NCBI GenBank assembly: GCA_001803205.1
Contig: MHBE01000052.1
Coordinates: 1 to 64,000 of the forward strand
DNA: 64,000 nucleotides
DNA from: Lentisphaerae bacterium GWF2_38_69
GTDB lineage: Bacteria; Verrucomicrobiota; Lentisphaeria; Victivallales; GWF2-38-69
Direction of reading: 5' to 3'
Numbering within the stretch: position 1 is the first letter of the stretch; every line of letters starts with the position of its first letter. The translations under genes were made by a program, and so were the position numbers. The notes below the pieces were generated by a model. The model ran no database searches. It saw only the letters and a program-made list of their open reading frames with translations, and was not told the origin of the DNA. Positions 42,241-51,425 of the stretch are shown one piece after another.

Positions 42241-43152
42241 ATGGAACTATCGTTGGTTGTGCTTGCCGCAGGGATGGGAAGCCGTTATGGCGGGCTTAAA
42301 CAGATCGACCCTGTTGGTCCCGGAGGCGAATCAATAATGGATTATTCTATCTTTGATGCCGCAAGGGCTGGTTTTGACAAGGTTGTTTTTATCATCCGCC
42401 GCGATATTGAAGAGGAGTTCAAAAAAGTAATTGGCGAAAAATATAAGTCAATTATTAATGTAGAGTATGCTTTTCAGGAAAAAAACAGACTGCCAACAGG
42501 CTTTGTTTGCCCTGAAGACAGGATTAAACCGTGGGGGACTGGACACGCTATACTTATGGCTCAGGAAATAGTAAAAGGGCCATTTGCCGTCATCAATGCT
42601 GATGATTTTTATGGAAAAAGGTCGTTTGAGCTTCTTGCATCGTATCTGAAAAATGCAAAAGACTGCCAGTGCGCGGATTATTGCATGATAGGTTTCATCT
42701 TGAATAATACGCTTTCTTCTTTCGGCTATGTTTCACGGGGAGTATGTACAAGAGATGTTCAATCATATCTGGTAAATGTAAAAGAACTTACTCATATTGA
42801 ACCTTCGGGAAATGCCGCAAAATATCTTAATGAAAATGAGAAATATGAATTGCTCAGCGGCAATGAAATAGTATCGATGAATATGTGGGGATTTACTGAA
42901 TCTATTTTCCACTATTTGGAAAGCCTCTTCAAAGAATTTCTGAAATCTGAAATCCGAAATCCGAAATCCGAATTTTATATTCCATTTGTTGTTGATCGAC
43001 TCATTAAAGAAAACGAAGCAAAAGTAAAAGTTCTTGAAAGTAAAGATAAATGGTTTGGCATTACCTACAAGGAGGACAAACCAGAAGTTATTTCAAAACT
43101 CAGGAGTCTTGTCGATAGCGGTGTTTATCCCTCTAAACTCTACTTAAAATAA
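42241..43152 (+). CDS. Sugar-phosphate nucleotidyltransferase
   Basis: This 303-aa protein opens with LVVLAAGMGSRYGGLKQID, the NTP-binding signature of the NTP_transferase family, and has WGTGHAILMA and INADDFYG with the metal-binding aspartates. It sits 15 bases before an APH-fold sugar kinase. That pair resembles AmgK-MurU-type or HexNAc salvage routes, which make a sugar 1-phosphate and then a UDP-sugar. A heptamer repeat (TCYGAAA, five copies) lies inside the coding region and encodes SEIRNPKSEF. GGAGAG precedes the ATG. Confidence 0.88.
   Translation: MELSLVVLAAGMGSRYGGLKQIDPVGPGGESIMDYSIFDAARAGFDKVVFIIRRDIEEEFKKVIGEKYKSIINVEYAFQEKNRLPTGFVCPEDRIKPWGTGHAILMAQEIVKGPFAVINADDFYGKRSFELLASYLKNAKDCQCADYCMIGFILNNTLSSFGYVSRGVCTRDVQSYLVNVKELTHIEPSGNAAKYLNENEKYELLSGNEIVSMNMWGFTESIFHYLESLFKEFLKSEIRNPKSEFYIPFVVDRLIKENEAKVKVLESKDKWFGITYKEDKPEVISKLRSLVDSGVYPSKLYLK
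42939..42973 (+). repeat. Heptanucleotide tandem repeat inside the nucleotidyltransferase gene
   Basis: Five consecutive copies of TCYGAAA run from 42939 to 42973, three of them TCCGAA(A/T). The reading frame stays open through the repeat. Heptamer arrays of this kind are usually intergenic. Confidence 0.8.
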
Positions 43153-43167
43153 AAGCCGAGGTTAAAT

Positions 43168-44256
43168 ATGTATGATTTAAAACAAATTATTTCGAATTTT
43201 CAAATTCACGGTAATTACTTATCAGGCATTCCTTACGGCAATGGACATATCAATTCAACCTATAAGGTCACTTTAAATCAGGCAGGAATAAATGTTTCAT
43301 ATACTCTTCAGAAAATAAACACTGCTATTTTTAAGGATCCTCTTAAAGTCATAGAGAATATTGTAAGAGTAACTGATTGCCAAAAAGAGTTCTATTCGAA
43401 TTCTGATGATTCGTCAAGAAAGCATATGACTTTGGTTAAAAACAAAGACGGCACATATCTGCATGAAGAAAAAGACGGAAGCGTATGGAGAGTTTATCTT
43501 TTTATTGAAAAGGCTCTGACATATGAGATTATCGAAAATGAAGAGTATGCCTACAAAACAGCAAGAGCTTTCGGTGAATTTCAGAAATCCCTCGCGAACA
43601 TCAAGGGAGAAAGACTGCACGAAATAATACCAGATTTTCACAATACTCCAAAGCGTTTTATGGCTCTTGATAAAGCTATAGATAAGGATATAGCAAAAAG
43701 AGCTTCAGGTGTTAAAGATGAAATAGGCTTTGCGTTCTCCAGAAGAGACAAAGCCGCTAAATTAATTGATCTTCATAAAAGCGGCCTTATTCCGGAAAGG
43801 ATTACTCACAATGACACTAAATTAAATAATCTCATGATTGATGAAAAGAGCAAACAGCCTATATGCGTCATTGATCTTGACACATTAATGCCAGGGTTTT
43901 CCGCTTATGACTTCGGTGAATTAATGAGGACAGGAGTAAGCCCGACCATGGAAGATGAAAAAGATATTTCGAAAATCCATATAAGAATAAATGTTTTTGA
44001 AGCAATTGTGAAAGGTTTTTTAGATGCTACTTCCGGTTTTATCAACAAGGCTGAAAAAGAAAATATCCTCTGGGGCGGTTATCTGATGACACTTGAAAAC
44101 GCGGTAAGATTCCTTACAGATCATCTGAATAACGATATATATTACAGAATTCATAGGGAGAACCACAATCTCGACAGGTGCAGAACTCAGTTTGCGCTTT
44201 TAAAATGCATTGAATCTGAATGGGACAACTTAGTAGGAATTATCAAGAAATATTAA
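43168..44256 (+). CDS. APH-fold sugar kinase (N-acetylhexosamine 1-kinase-like)
   Basis: This 362-aa protein of the aminoglycoside-phosphotransferase superfamily has the catalytic loop ITHNDTKLNNLMID and the metal-binding VIDLDTLMPG. The opening with IPYGNGHINSTYKVT matches NahK-type N-acetylhexosamine kinases. It follows the nucleotidyltransferase gene by 15 bases, so the two should phosphorylate an amino sugar at C1 and then activate it with a nucleotide. Antibiotic resistance is unlikely in this context. Exact sugar unknown. Confidence 0.85.
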   Translation: MYDLKQIISNFQIHGNYLSGIPYGNGHINSTYKVTLNQAGINVSYTLQKINTAIFKDPLKVIENIVRVTDCQKEFYSNSDDSSRKHMTLVKNKDGTYLHEEKDGSVWRVYLFIEKALTYEIIENEEYAYKTARAFGEFQKSLANIKGERLHEIIPDFHNTPKRFMALDKAIDKDIAKRASGVKDEIGFAFSRRDKAAKLIDLHKSGLIPERITHNDTKLNNLMIDEKSKQPICVIDLDTLMPGFSAYDFGELMRTGVSPTMEDEKDISKIHIRINVFEAIVKGFLDATSGFINKAEKENILWGGYLMTLENAVRFLTDHLNNDIYYRIHRENHNLDRCRTQFALLKCIESEWDNLVGIIKKY

Positions 44257-44325
44257 GGATTTTAAACTATCTGCTTTAGGAGTACCCAGTATCCTGACAC
44301 CGATATTATTGATTGCAGCATGGCA

Positions 44326-44634
44326 TTATTTATCATTATTCATAAATGGTGAAGAAGCGCCCCTGGTACCGGAAAGATTCACTTTCATCGCTCCAGTAAA
44401 ATCAGCGCCTTCTACATTTGCTCCAGTAAGGTTAGCATTTGTAAGATCAGCTCCTGTAAAGTCGACTCTCCTAAGGTTAGAATTCCTCAAATCGGCTCCT
44501 TTCAGGTCAGCTTCGGTAAGATTTCCATTCTCGCATGATTTTGTGGACAACAATTTATCAAGATCGGACTGCTTGTATGCAAAGATGTTCGAGGCAAACA
44601 TCACAATTATAGTAATTGCATGAATAAGTTTCAT
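44326..44634 (-). CDS. Exported pentapeptide-repeat protein
   Basis: This 102-aa protein has a signal peptide (MKLIHAITIIVMFASNIFA) and about ten pentapeptide repeats of the A(D/N)LxG kind, from GNLTEADLKGADLRN to TGANVEGADFTGA, which fold as a small beta-helix. I start at the ATG at 44634 because GAGGAAA lies eight bases upstream; a longer frame has no such site. Its role is unknown. It is isolated between the kinase and serS. Confidence 0.82.
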   Translation of the reverse strand: MKLIHAITIIVMFASNIFAYKQSDLDKLLSTKSCENGNLTEADLKGADLRNSNLRRVDFTGADLTNANLTGANVEGADFTGAMKVNLSGTRGASSPFMNNDK

Positions 44635-44851
44635 TTTACATTTCCTCAATAAATTTCGAATGACTATTATATTCTTAACTTCTTCGAGTGTCAATAAATT
44701 TGAAACGGTATCTAATAGACTTAACGCTCATTTTATGTTTATAAAAAGCCAAAACAAATCAAGTTTAATTTACTTGTTGAATTGTGCTCTGTTTCAGGTT
44801 TAATTATTCATACTAAGATTTTAAACGCACAATTAAACTCAAGGAAGTATT

Positions 44852-46132
44852 ATGCTTGATATTAACCTAATTAGAAAAGATCCTGAGAGAATCAAAACCG
44901 CGCTGCTTAAAAAAGTTGAAAATATAGACTTCACCAATCTGCTGGATTGGGATAGGAAGAAACGGGAAATAATTCATGAAGTCGAAACTCTTAAAGCACG
45001 ACGAAACGAAGTTTCAGCTCTTATTCCCAAGCTGAAAAAAGAAGGCTTGGATGCATTAAAAGAACTCACTGAGATGAAAAATGTGTCCGATAGGATTAAA
45101 AACCTGGATGCCGAATTATCAGTAATCTCAGATAAAATCCAGGCATATCTCGATGCTCTTCCGAACATTCCTGCAGATGATGTGCTGCCTGGAGGAAAAG
45201 AAAATAACAAAGTAGTGCGTGAATGCGGCAAAAAGCCAGAGTTCTCTTTCACTCCCAAAGATCATGTCCAGCTTGCTACCTCTCTGGGACTGATAGATTA
45301 TGACCGCGGCGTCAAAATGGGCGGAAACGGCTTCTGGCTTTATAAGGGCAAAGGCGCAATTCTCGAATGGGCCTTGTTGAATTACTTTATTGAAACCCAT
45401 CTTGCAGACGGTTATGAGTTCGTACTTCCGCCTCATCTGTTAATCAACCAGTGCGGATATACAGCAGGACAATTTCCAAAATTCGTCGACGATGTATTCC
45501 ATATTGAAGGCGACAACAAATCAGAAAGCACACATTTCCTGCTTCCTACAGCTGAAACAGCCCTTATTAATTTTCACAGAGATGAAATTCTAAAAGAAGA
45601 AGAACTCCCCAAAAAATATTTCGCCTATACACCTTGCTACAGGAAAGAAGCAGGAAGTTACAGAGCTTCAGAGAGGGGAATGATAAGAGGTCATCAATTC
45701 AATAAAATTGAAATGTTCCAGTTTACAACACCTGAAAACTCTGACAATGCACTTGATGAACTCATTGGAAAAGCAGAAAAATTAGTAGAAGGACTGGGAA
45801 TACATTTCAGAACCTCCAAACTTGCTGCCCAGGACTGCAGCGCTTCAATGGCAAAAACTTTCGATATAGAACTATGGATACCAAGTATGAACGAATATAA
45901 AGAAGCAAGCTCTTGTTCTAATGCCATTGACTTTCAGGCAAGACGAGGCAATATTCGCTTTAAGAGAAATTCAACAGGCAAAAATGAATTCATTCACTCT
46001 TTAAATGCTTCAGGACTTGCCACAAGCAGACTTTTCCCGGCAATTCTTGAAACCCATCAGCAGTCCGATGGCAGCGTAGTTGTGCCTGCTGTACTTAGAA
46101 AATTTACTAATTTCGATATTATTAAACCATAA
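44852..46132 (+). CDS. serS: Serine--tRNA ligase
   Basis: SerS charges tRNA-Ser (and tRNA-Sec where present) with serine. The 426-aa chain has the N-terminal coiled-coil arm (residues 25-105) that grips the tRNA long arm. The class II core carries TAETALINFH, motif 2 with YRKEAGSYRASERGMIRGHQ, and motif 3 GLATSRLFPAILETHQ. AAGGAAG precedes the ATG. It ends 22 bases before lon, so the two may share a transcript. Confidence 0.96.
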   Translation: MLDINLIRKDPERIKTALLKKVENIDFTNLLDWDRKKREIIHEVETLKARRNEVSALIPKLKKEGLDALKELTEMKNVSDRIKNLDAELSVISDKIQAYLDALPNIPADDVLPGGKENNKVVRECGKKPEFSFTPKDHVQLATSLGLIDYDRGVKMGGNGFWLYKGKGAILEWALLNYFIETHLADGYEFVLPPHLLINQCGYTAGQFPKFVDDVFHIEGDNKSESTHFLLPTAETALINFHRDEILKEEELPKKYFAYTPCYRKEAGSYRASERGMIRGHQFNKIEMFQFTTPENSDNALDELIGKAEKLVEGLGIHFRTSKLAAQDCSASMAKTFDIELWIPSMNEYKEASSCSNAIDFQARRGNIRFKRNSTGKNEFIHSLNASGLATSRLFPAILETHQQSDGSVVVPAVLRKFTNFDIIKP

Positions 46133-46154
46133 AAATAACTTCATAAATTCACCC

Positions 46155-48674
46155 ATGACAGATAGTAACGACAATAACAAAGACAATACAAGTAAATCGC
46201 CAGACATAACAGTTTCAAACGACACTAAGAAACTACAGCAAGAAAATAAAACGGAAGAAGTGCATGGTCTGATAGTGCAAAAAAAAGAGGATGCTAAGAC
46301 TTCTAGAGTTCCAGTGCTTCCTCTCACTGATACCGTTGTTTTTCCTTTTACTCTCTGCACTCTAGTCATTGACAACGAACAAACAATAAAATTTGTATCA
46401 AGAATAGCTGAAGGCGAGAGGCTGCTTGCGTTATTTCCTGATTTGACCAAGCACGACGGTTCTAACTCAAATATGATACAACAGGCTACTGAAAATAAAG
46501 AAATAAAAATTGAAACTATAAAATTCCAGGATAAAACCCTTTCAAGAGTAGGAGTTGCAGGAAGAATAGTTAAACTGCTCAGGTTTCCGGATAATACCAT
46601 AAGGATATTAGTAAGGGGACTTAAAAGAGTTAGACTTCTCAATCTCCTTACACAAGGCCCTGAAATGACTGGCACTATACAGGAGATTCCTGATATTCAA
46701 GATAATAGCCTTGAATGCGCAGCTATGGCAAAAAACGCTCAGAGGCTATTTCAGGAAATAATAAATGTTTCGCCCAATTTCCCTGAGGAACTTAAGGTAG
46801 CCATATTAAATATTGAAGATTATTCAAGGCTTGTTGACCTGCTGGCTGACACTATCAACATTAATTTCTTTGAAAAATTGGGACTCCTGACTGCCCCTAC
46901 ACTTAATGAAAGACTCCATCTCATAACAATCCTTCTTAACCGTGAAGTTGAAGTTCTCCATCTGGGCAATGCAATTCAAAGCCAGGTGTCGAGCGCAATG
47001 ACACAGGCTCACAGAGAATTCTTCCTGAGAGAGCAGCTCAAAGCAATTAAGAAGGAGCTTGGTGAACAGGAAGCCAATCCTGATATGACAAATTTTAAAA
47101 AACGAATTGCTGATAAGAAAACACTGCCGAAAGCAGCTTTGGAAGTCATCAATAAAGAACTGGAAAGGCTTGCCTCAATGCCGCAGTCTTCGCCAGAATA
47201 TCATGTTTCTTATAATTACATAGACTGGATCCTGTCTATCCCATGGAAAGAATACACGGAAGACAAAAATGATATCAGAAAAGCAAAAATAATTTTGGAT
47301 AAAGATCATCACGGACTCAAAGATGTCAAAGAAAGAATTCTCGAACTCCTTGCAGTCCTCCAGATGAAACAAGATAAAAAATCTCCGATTATATGTTTTG
47401 TCGGACCTCCAGGCGTAGGCAAAACTTCTCTCGGTCAATCCATAGCAAGAGCAATGGATAGAAAATTTGTCCGCATGTCTCTCGGAGGAGTCAGGGATGA
47501 AGCAGAAATAAGAGGCCACAGAAGAACCTATGTAGGAGCCTTGCCCGGCAGAATAATTCAGGGCATTAAAAAAGCAGGAAGTTCAAATCCGGTCTTCATG
47601 CTGGACGAAATAGACAAAATCGGTTCAGATTTCAGAGGCGACCCGTCATCAGCGCTTCTCGAAGTCCTTGACCCTCAGCAAAACCATGCATTCAATGACC
47701 ATTTTCTAGAACTTGACTATGATCTTTCTTCTGTCATGTTCATTGCTACTGCCAACATCCTTGACACTGTGCCGCCTGCCTTACTTGACAGAATGGAAAT
47801 CATAAGACTGCCCGGCTATACACCTATGGAAAAGGTTGAAATTGCAAGAAAATACCTTTTCCCGAGACAAGTAATTGAAAACGGACTTAAAAAGGAACAA
47901 TTGTCCCTTCCAATAGCTTCTATAAATGAACTTATTACCTATTACACTCAGGAATCAGGTGTTAGAAACCTTGAGCGTGTAATCGGAACCCTCTGCAGGA
48001 AAGTGGCCAGAAAAATAATAGAAAAAGAGATCCGTACGGATGCCAAAACCACTATAAAAGCCGAAGATATTAAAACCTATTTAGGCAAGCGTAAATTCAT
48101 CATGGAAGAAGTGGAAAGAAAACCCGAAATCGGTCTCTCGATTGGAATGGCATGGACTAGCGTTGGAGGGACTATCCTTCCTGTTGAGTCTAATATGATG
48201 CCCGGAAAAGGGGTGCTCCAATTGACAGGCTCTCTTGGTGATGTAATGAAAGAAAGTGCTCATACTTCTTTCAGCTATATAAAAAGCAACTATAAGAAAC
48301 TGGGAATCAGTCCTGATATATTCAAGAAAAATGATTTTCACCTTCATGTCCCTGACGGAGCTACACCCAAAGACGGACCATCTGCAGGCATAACTATAAC
48401 AACATCCCTCGTATCGCTTCTGACCCACACAAAGGTAAGAGTAAAAACTGCTATGACTGGCGAAATTACTCTCAGAGGCAAAGTGACTGCCATCGGAGGG
48501 CTTAAGGAAAAGGTAATCGCCGCCTTGAGAGCTGGAATTGATACTGTTGTAATTCCGAAACAAAACGAAAAAGACCTTGAAGACATTCCAGAAGAAGTCA
48601 AAGATAAAATTAAATTTATCTTCGTTGAGAATGCTGATGAAGCTCTTAATTTCATGCTCCTCAAGGAGAAATAA
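46155..48674 (+). CDS. lon: ATP-dependent protease Lon
   Basis: Lon unfolds and degrades damaged or regulatory proteins. From the ATG at 46155 it is 839 aa: a hydrophilic lead, the LON substrate-binding domain (VPVLPLTDTVVFPFTL), the AAA+ ATPase with GPPGVGKT at about 417, and the protease domain. The catalytic Ser is in KDGPSAG (about 742) and the Lys in GGLKEK (about 784). The frame is open further upstream into serS, but that part is not conserved. It is first in a tight series with a CDF transporter, a diguanylate cyclase and an M48 peptidase. Confidence 0.95.
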   Translation: MTDSNDNNKDNTSKSPDITVSNDTKKLQQENKTEEVHGLIVQKKEDAKTSRVPVLPLTDTVVFPFTLCTLVIDNEQTIKFVSRIAEGERLLALFPDLTKHDGSNSNMIQQATENKEIKIETIKFQDKTLSRVGVAGRIVKLLRFPDNTIRILVRGLKRVRLLNLLTQGPEMTGTIQEIPDIQDNSLECAAMAKNAQRLFQEIINVSPNFPEELKVAILNIEDYSRLVDLLADTININFFEKLGLLTAPTLNERLHLITILLNREVEVLHLGNAIQSQVSSAMTQAHREFFLREQLKAIKKELGEQEANPDMTNFKKRIADKKTLPKAALEVINKELERLASMPQSSPEYHVSYNYIDWILSIPWKEYTEDKNDIRKAKIILDKDHHGLKDVKERILELLAVLQMKQDKKSPIICFVGPPGVGKTSLGQSIARAMDRKFVRMSLGGVRDEAEIRGHRRTYVGALPGRIIQGIKKAGSSNPVFMLDEIDKIGSDFRGDPSSALLEVLDPQQNHAFNDHFLELDYDLSSVMFIATANILDTVPPALLDRMEIIRLPGYTPMEKVEIARKYLFPRQVIENGLKKEQLSLPIASINELITYYTQESGVRNLERVIGTLCRKVARKIIEKEIRTDAKTTIKAEDIKTYLGKRKFIMEEVERKPEIGLSIGMAWTSVGGTILPVESNMMPGKGVLQLTGSLGDVMKESAHTSFSYIKSNYKKLGISPDIFKKNDFHLHVPDGATPKDGPSAGITITTSLVSLLTHTKVRVKTAMTGEITLRGKVTAIGGLKEKVIAALRAGIDTVVIPKQNEKDLEDIPEEVKDKIKFIFVENADEALNFMLLKEK

Positions 48675-48678
48675 AGCT

Positions 48679-49569
48679 GTGGATAAGACTGCTTCTCAGA
48701 CATATGGCAGACAATTCAAATTTACGGCTTTCTGCGGTTTATTATCAAGTATTTTTCTTGCGATTATCAAGCTTACTTTAGGCACAATAGGACATAGTTA
48801 CACAGTAGTCGCCGACGGTATAGAAAGCTTATCAGACACAGTCGTCGATTTGACTTTGCTTCTTGGAGTTCAATTCTGGTCGGCTCCCCCTGATTCTAAC
48901 CATCCTTACGGGCATCGAAGGATTGAAACTATTATAACAGCCTTTGTCGGTCTGTTTCTGATGGCAGCAGCCTTTGTAATCGTCTACAGGGCAATAGACG
49001 GTATTGTCGAAGGCAAAAGAACAGAATCAGTCGAGGGAATAGCGGTCATAGCTCCAATAATTGCTATTCTTCTGAAAGAATTCATTTACAGATGGACTAT
49101 ATCGGTCTCCAGAAAAATCAAGTCATCAGCTTTGTATGCCAATGCCTGGCATCACAGGTCGGACGCTATAACATCTGTAGTAGCGTTAATAGCAGTATTT
49201 ATCGCTCAAATAAATCCCAGATTCTATATAGTAGACAATATAGGTGGAATAATATGCTCTATCTTAATTGTAAGAGTTGCATTCGGAATCATTAAACCTG
49301 CCATGTCAGAACTCTCGGACAGCGGAGCTTCTGAAAAAACCAGAAAAATGATAGAGGAAATTGCTCTATCACAACCGGATATCAAATCTGTTCATAAAAT
49401 AAGAACCCGCAAAATGGGATCGGTCATTTTTGCAGACTTTCATATGCTTGTCGATGGCAATACTACAGTCAGAAAAGGACACGCTGTGGCCGAAACCCTT
49501 CAAAATACTCTCAAATCATCCATCCCTGAGCTGATTGATATAGTTGTCCATATCGAACCCAATGAGTAG
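48679..49569 (+). CDS. Cation diffusion facilitator transporter
   Basis: This inner-membrane efflux protein of the CDF family exports Zn, Fe, Mn or similar divalent metals. It has six helices; the metal site residues are visible in ADGIESLSDTVVD (helix 2) and WHHRSDAITS (helix 5), followed by a cytoplasmic C-terminal domain ending VVHIEPNE. I choose the GTG at 48679, five bases after the lon stop and with AAGGAG about ten bases upstream. A longer frame would overlap lon by 100 bases. It overlaps the next gene by eight bases. Confidence 0.9.
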   Translation: MDKTASQTYGRQFKFTAFCGLLSSIFLAIIKLTLGTIGHSYTVVADGIESLSDTVVDLTLLLGVQFWSAPPDSNHPYGHRRIETIITAFVGLFLMAAAFVIVYRAIDGIVEGKRTESVEGIAVIAPIIAILLKEFIYRWTISVSRKIKSSALYANAWHHRSDAITSVVALIAVFIAQINPRFYIVDNIGGIICSILIVRVAFGIIKPAMSELSDSGASEKTRKMIEEIALSQPDIKSVHKIRTRKMGSVIFADFHMLVDGNTTVRKGHAVAETLQNTLKSSIPELIDIVVHIEPNE

Positions 49570-50479
49570 ACTAACTTATATGGAAGACTTAAAAATAAGT
49601 TACTGGGATCTTCTCGATAATATCACCGAAGGAGCATATATCACTGATATTAAAAGAAAGATCATTTACTGGAACAAAGCGGCAGAAAGAATTACAGGCT
49701 ATACAAAAGAAGAAGTTCTAGGAAAACACTGTTACGATAACATTCTCATCCATATTGACAGTCAGGGCTGTAATTTATGCAAAGGATCATGCCCGCTTGC
49801 TCAAAGCCTCACGGATGGAGAGAGCCGTCATAGCCAGATATTTCTCCACCACAAGGAAGGCTATCGTAAACCTGTTTATGCCAGGATTCTCCCAATAAGA
49901 GATGGAACTGGCAAAATAATTGCAGGTGTGGAATTCTTCAATGATATTATGGATCACAATACATTCAATCTGAAAATGCTGGAACTTGAGCAGCTGGCTT
50001 TTAAGGATCAACTCACTGAATTGCCAAATAGAAGATATGCCGAAGAGCAACTCATAAGCAGGCTCTCCGAGTTCGAAAGGCTCGGGATATTTTTTGGCCT
50101 CCTTTTTTTTGATATAGACCATTTCAAAAAATTCAACGATACCTTTGGACACGAAACAGGAGATAAAATCCTGAAAACAGTAGCAAAAACACTAAATGCA
50201 AATTCCAGACAGTACGATCTTTACTCCAGATGGGGCGGAGAAGAATTTATCGGCATTATAGCTGGAGCCGATAAAGATTCACTCCTGTCAATAGCAAATA
50301 AAATCCTGATACTCGTCAGGCACTCTGAAGTCACAATAGATGGGGCTATGCACAGCGTCACCATTTCCGTGGGAGGAACTCTGTGCCAATATGGCGATAC
50401 TTATCATACTATAGTAAAAAGGGCCGATGCGCTTATGTATAATAGCAAAGAAAAAGGGAGAAACTGCGTAACGATATGA
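49562..50479 (+). CDS. PAS-GGDEF diguanylate cyclase
   Basis: This 305-aa soluble protein has a PAS domain (residues 8-130) and a GGDEF domain. The active site is RWGGEEF, and LTELPNRRYAEEQL and FFDIDHFKKFND are typical, so it should make cyclic di-GMP. The RxxD inhibitory site is not evident. The PAS domain carries five cysteines, four of them in GCNLCKGSCPL with another upstream in HCYDNIL, a pattern that may sense metals, redox or bind a cofactor. It overlaps the CDF gene and the M48 gene, so its signal may relate to envelope or metal stress (inference). Confidence 0.85.
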   Translation: MSRLTYMEDLKISYWDLLDNITEGAYITDIKRKIIYWNKAAERITGYTKEEVLGKHCYDNILIHIDSQGCNLCKGSCPLAQSLTDGESRHSQIFLHHKEGYRKPVYARILPIRDGTGKIIAGVEFFNDIMDHNTFNLKMLELEQLAFKDQLTELPNRRYAEEQLISRLSEFERLGIFFGLLFFDIDHFKKFNDTFGHETGDKILKTVAKTLNANSRQYDLYSRWGGEEFIGIIAGADKDSLLSIANKILILVRHSEVTIDGAMHSVTISVGGTLCQYGDTYHTIVKRADALMYNSKEKGRNCVTI

Positions 50480-51399
50480 AATTAAAATGCTCTTTTCTGT
50501 ACTTACTTTTAATAGCAATATTATCAGGATGCACTACAGCACCATACACAAACAGGAGCCAACTGATAATAACTTCTGAGGAGCAGGAAAAGTCCATGGG
50601 TTTGCAGCTTTTTAATCAGGTTCAAAAAGAATCACAAGTTGAGTCCAATCCATTATATACCAACCCAGTTCAGAGAGTAGGAAATCATATTGCAAATGCA
50701 GCAAAAGATAAATATTATGCCTGGGAATTCATAGTTATAAGATCGCAGGATATTAATGCCTTCTGCCTTCCCGGAGGCAAAGTGATAGTTTACACCGGTC
50801 TTTTCCAGTTCATTGATAACGATGCGGAACTTGCCTGTGTCTTAAGCCACGAAATCGGCCATGCCATAGCGCGGCACGGAGGGGAAAATATCTCAAGACA
50901 ATATATGCAGCAACTTGGAGCTGTCGCTCTTAGTTCTGCTGTCTCATCATCTGAGAATTATGAATTATGGATGGGTGCTTATGGACTGGGTACTGATTTA
51001 GGAGTAATGCTGCCGTTCAGCCGAGAGCAGGAATATGAAGCTGATCAAATAGGCCTTATCCTAATGGCAAAAGCAGGTTATGATCCAAGGGCTGCTTTAA
51101 CATTCTGGAACAAATTTAAAAATCTTCAGAATTACGGACCTTTGGAGGAGTTTTTCGCCACTCACCCTATGGGAGAAAAGCGAATTGAAGAAATCAATGC
51201 CTTAATGCCTGACACAATGCAAATCTATGAACTTATTCAGCCTAAATATGGCCTCGGTCAACCGATAAACCTGAAAAATCCACAGAACATATCGACTTCT
51301 GAAAACATCTCTCCTCAAAATAATCCTCAGGGAAGCAATTTAATTTATAAGAAAAAAACAAAGTCAGCAAAATCATTAAAAAAGCCAACTCTTCAGTAA
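50476..51399 (+). CDS. M48-family metallopeptidase lipoprotein
   Basis: This 307-aa protein has a lipoprotein signal with lipobox ILSGC (Cys19) and the zinc peptidase motif HEIGH at about 125 with the downstream glutamate in EYEADQIG. It resembles the BepA/LoiP/YfgC group, which processes outer-membrane proteins. Residues 270-307 are low-complexity and basic. It overlaps the diguanylate cyclase by ATGA and closes the lon operon. It should act on the periplasmic face of the outer membrane. Confidence 0.9.
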   Translation: MKLKCSFLYLLLIAILSGCTTAPYTNRSQLIITSEEQEKSMGLQLFNQVQKESQVESNPLYTNPVQRVGNHIANAAKDKYYAWEFIVIRSQDINAFCLPGGKVIVYTGLFQFIDNDAELACVLSHEIGHAIARHGGENISRQYMQQLGAVALSSAVSSSENYELWMGAYGLGTDLGVMLPFSREQEYEADQIGLILMAKAGYDPRAALTFWNKFKNLQNYGPLEEFFATHPMGEKRIEEINALMPDTMQIYELIQPKYGLGQPINLKNPQNISTSENISPQNNPQGSNLIYKKKTKSAKSLKKPTLQ

Positions 51400-51425
51400 A
51401 TAATCGCAAAATCAGCAGTAGCAGT

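Noticed and set aside
43168-44256. Aminoglycoside resistance kinase
   Set aside because: The APH fold is shared, but coupling to a sugar nucleotidyltransferase and the NahK-like N-terminus argue for amino-sugar salvage.
46080-46154. Longer N-terminus for Lon overlapping serS
   Set aside because: The added residues are an out-of-frame shadow of serS; the ATG at 46155 gives a normal Lon.
48577-48678. Longer N-terminus for the CDF transporter starting inside lon
   Set aside because: It would overlap lon by about 100 bases with non-conserved residues; the GTG at 48679 has a ribosome site and suits the family.
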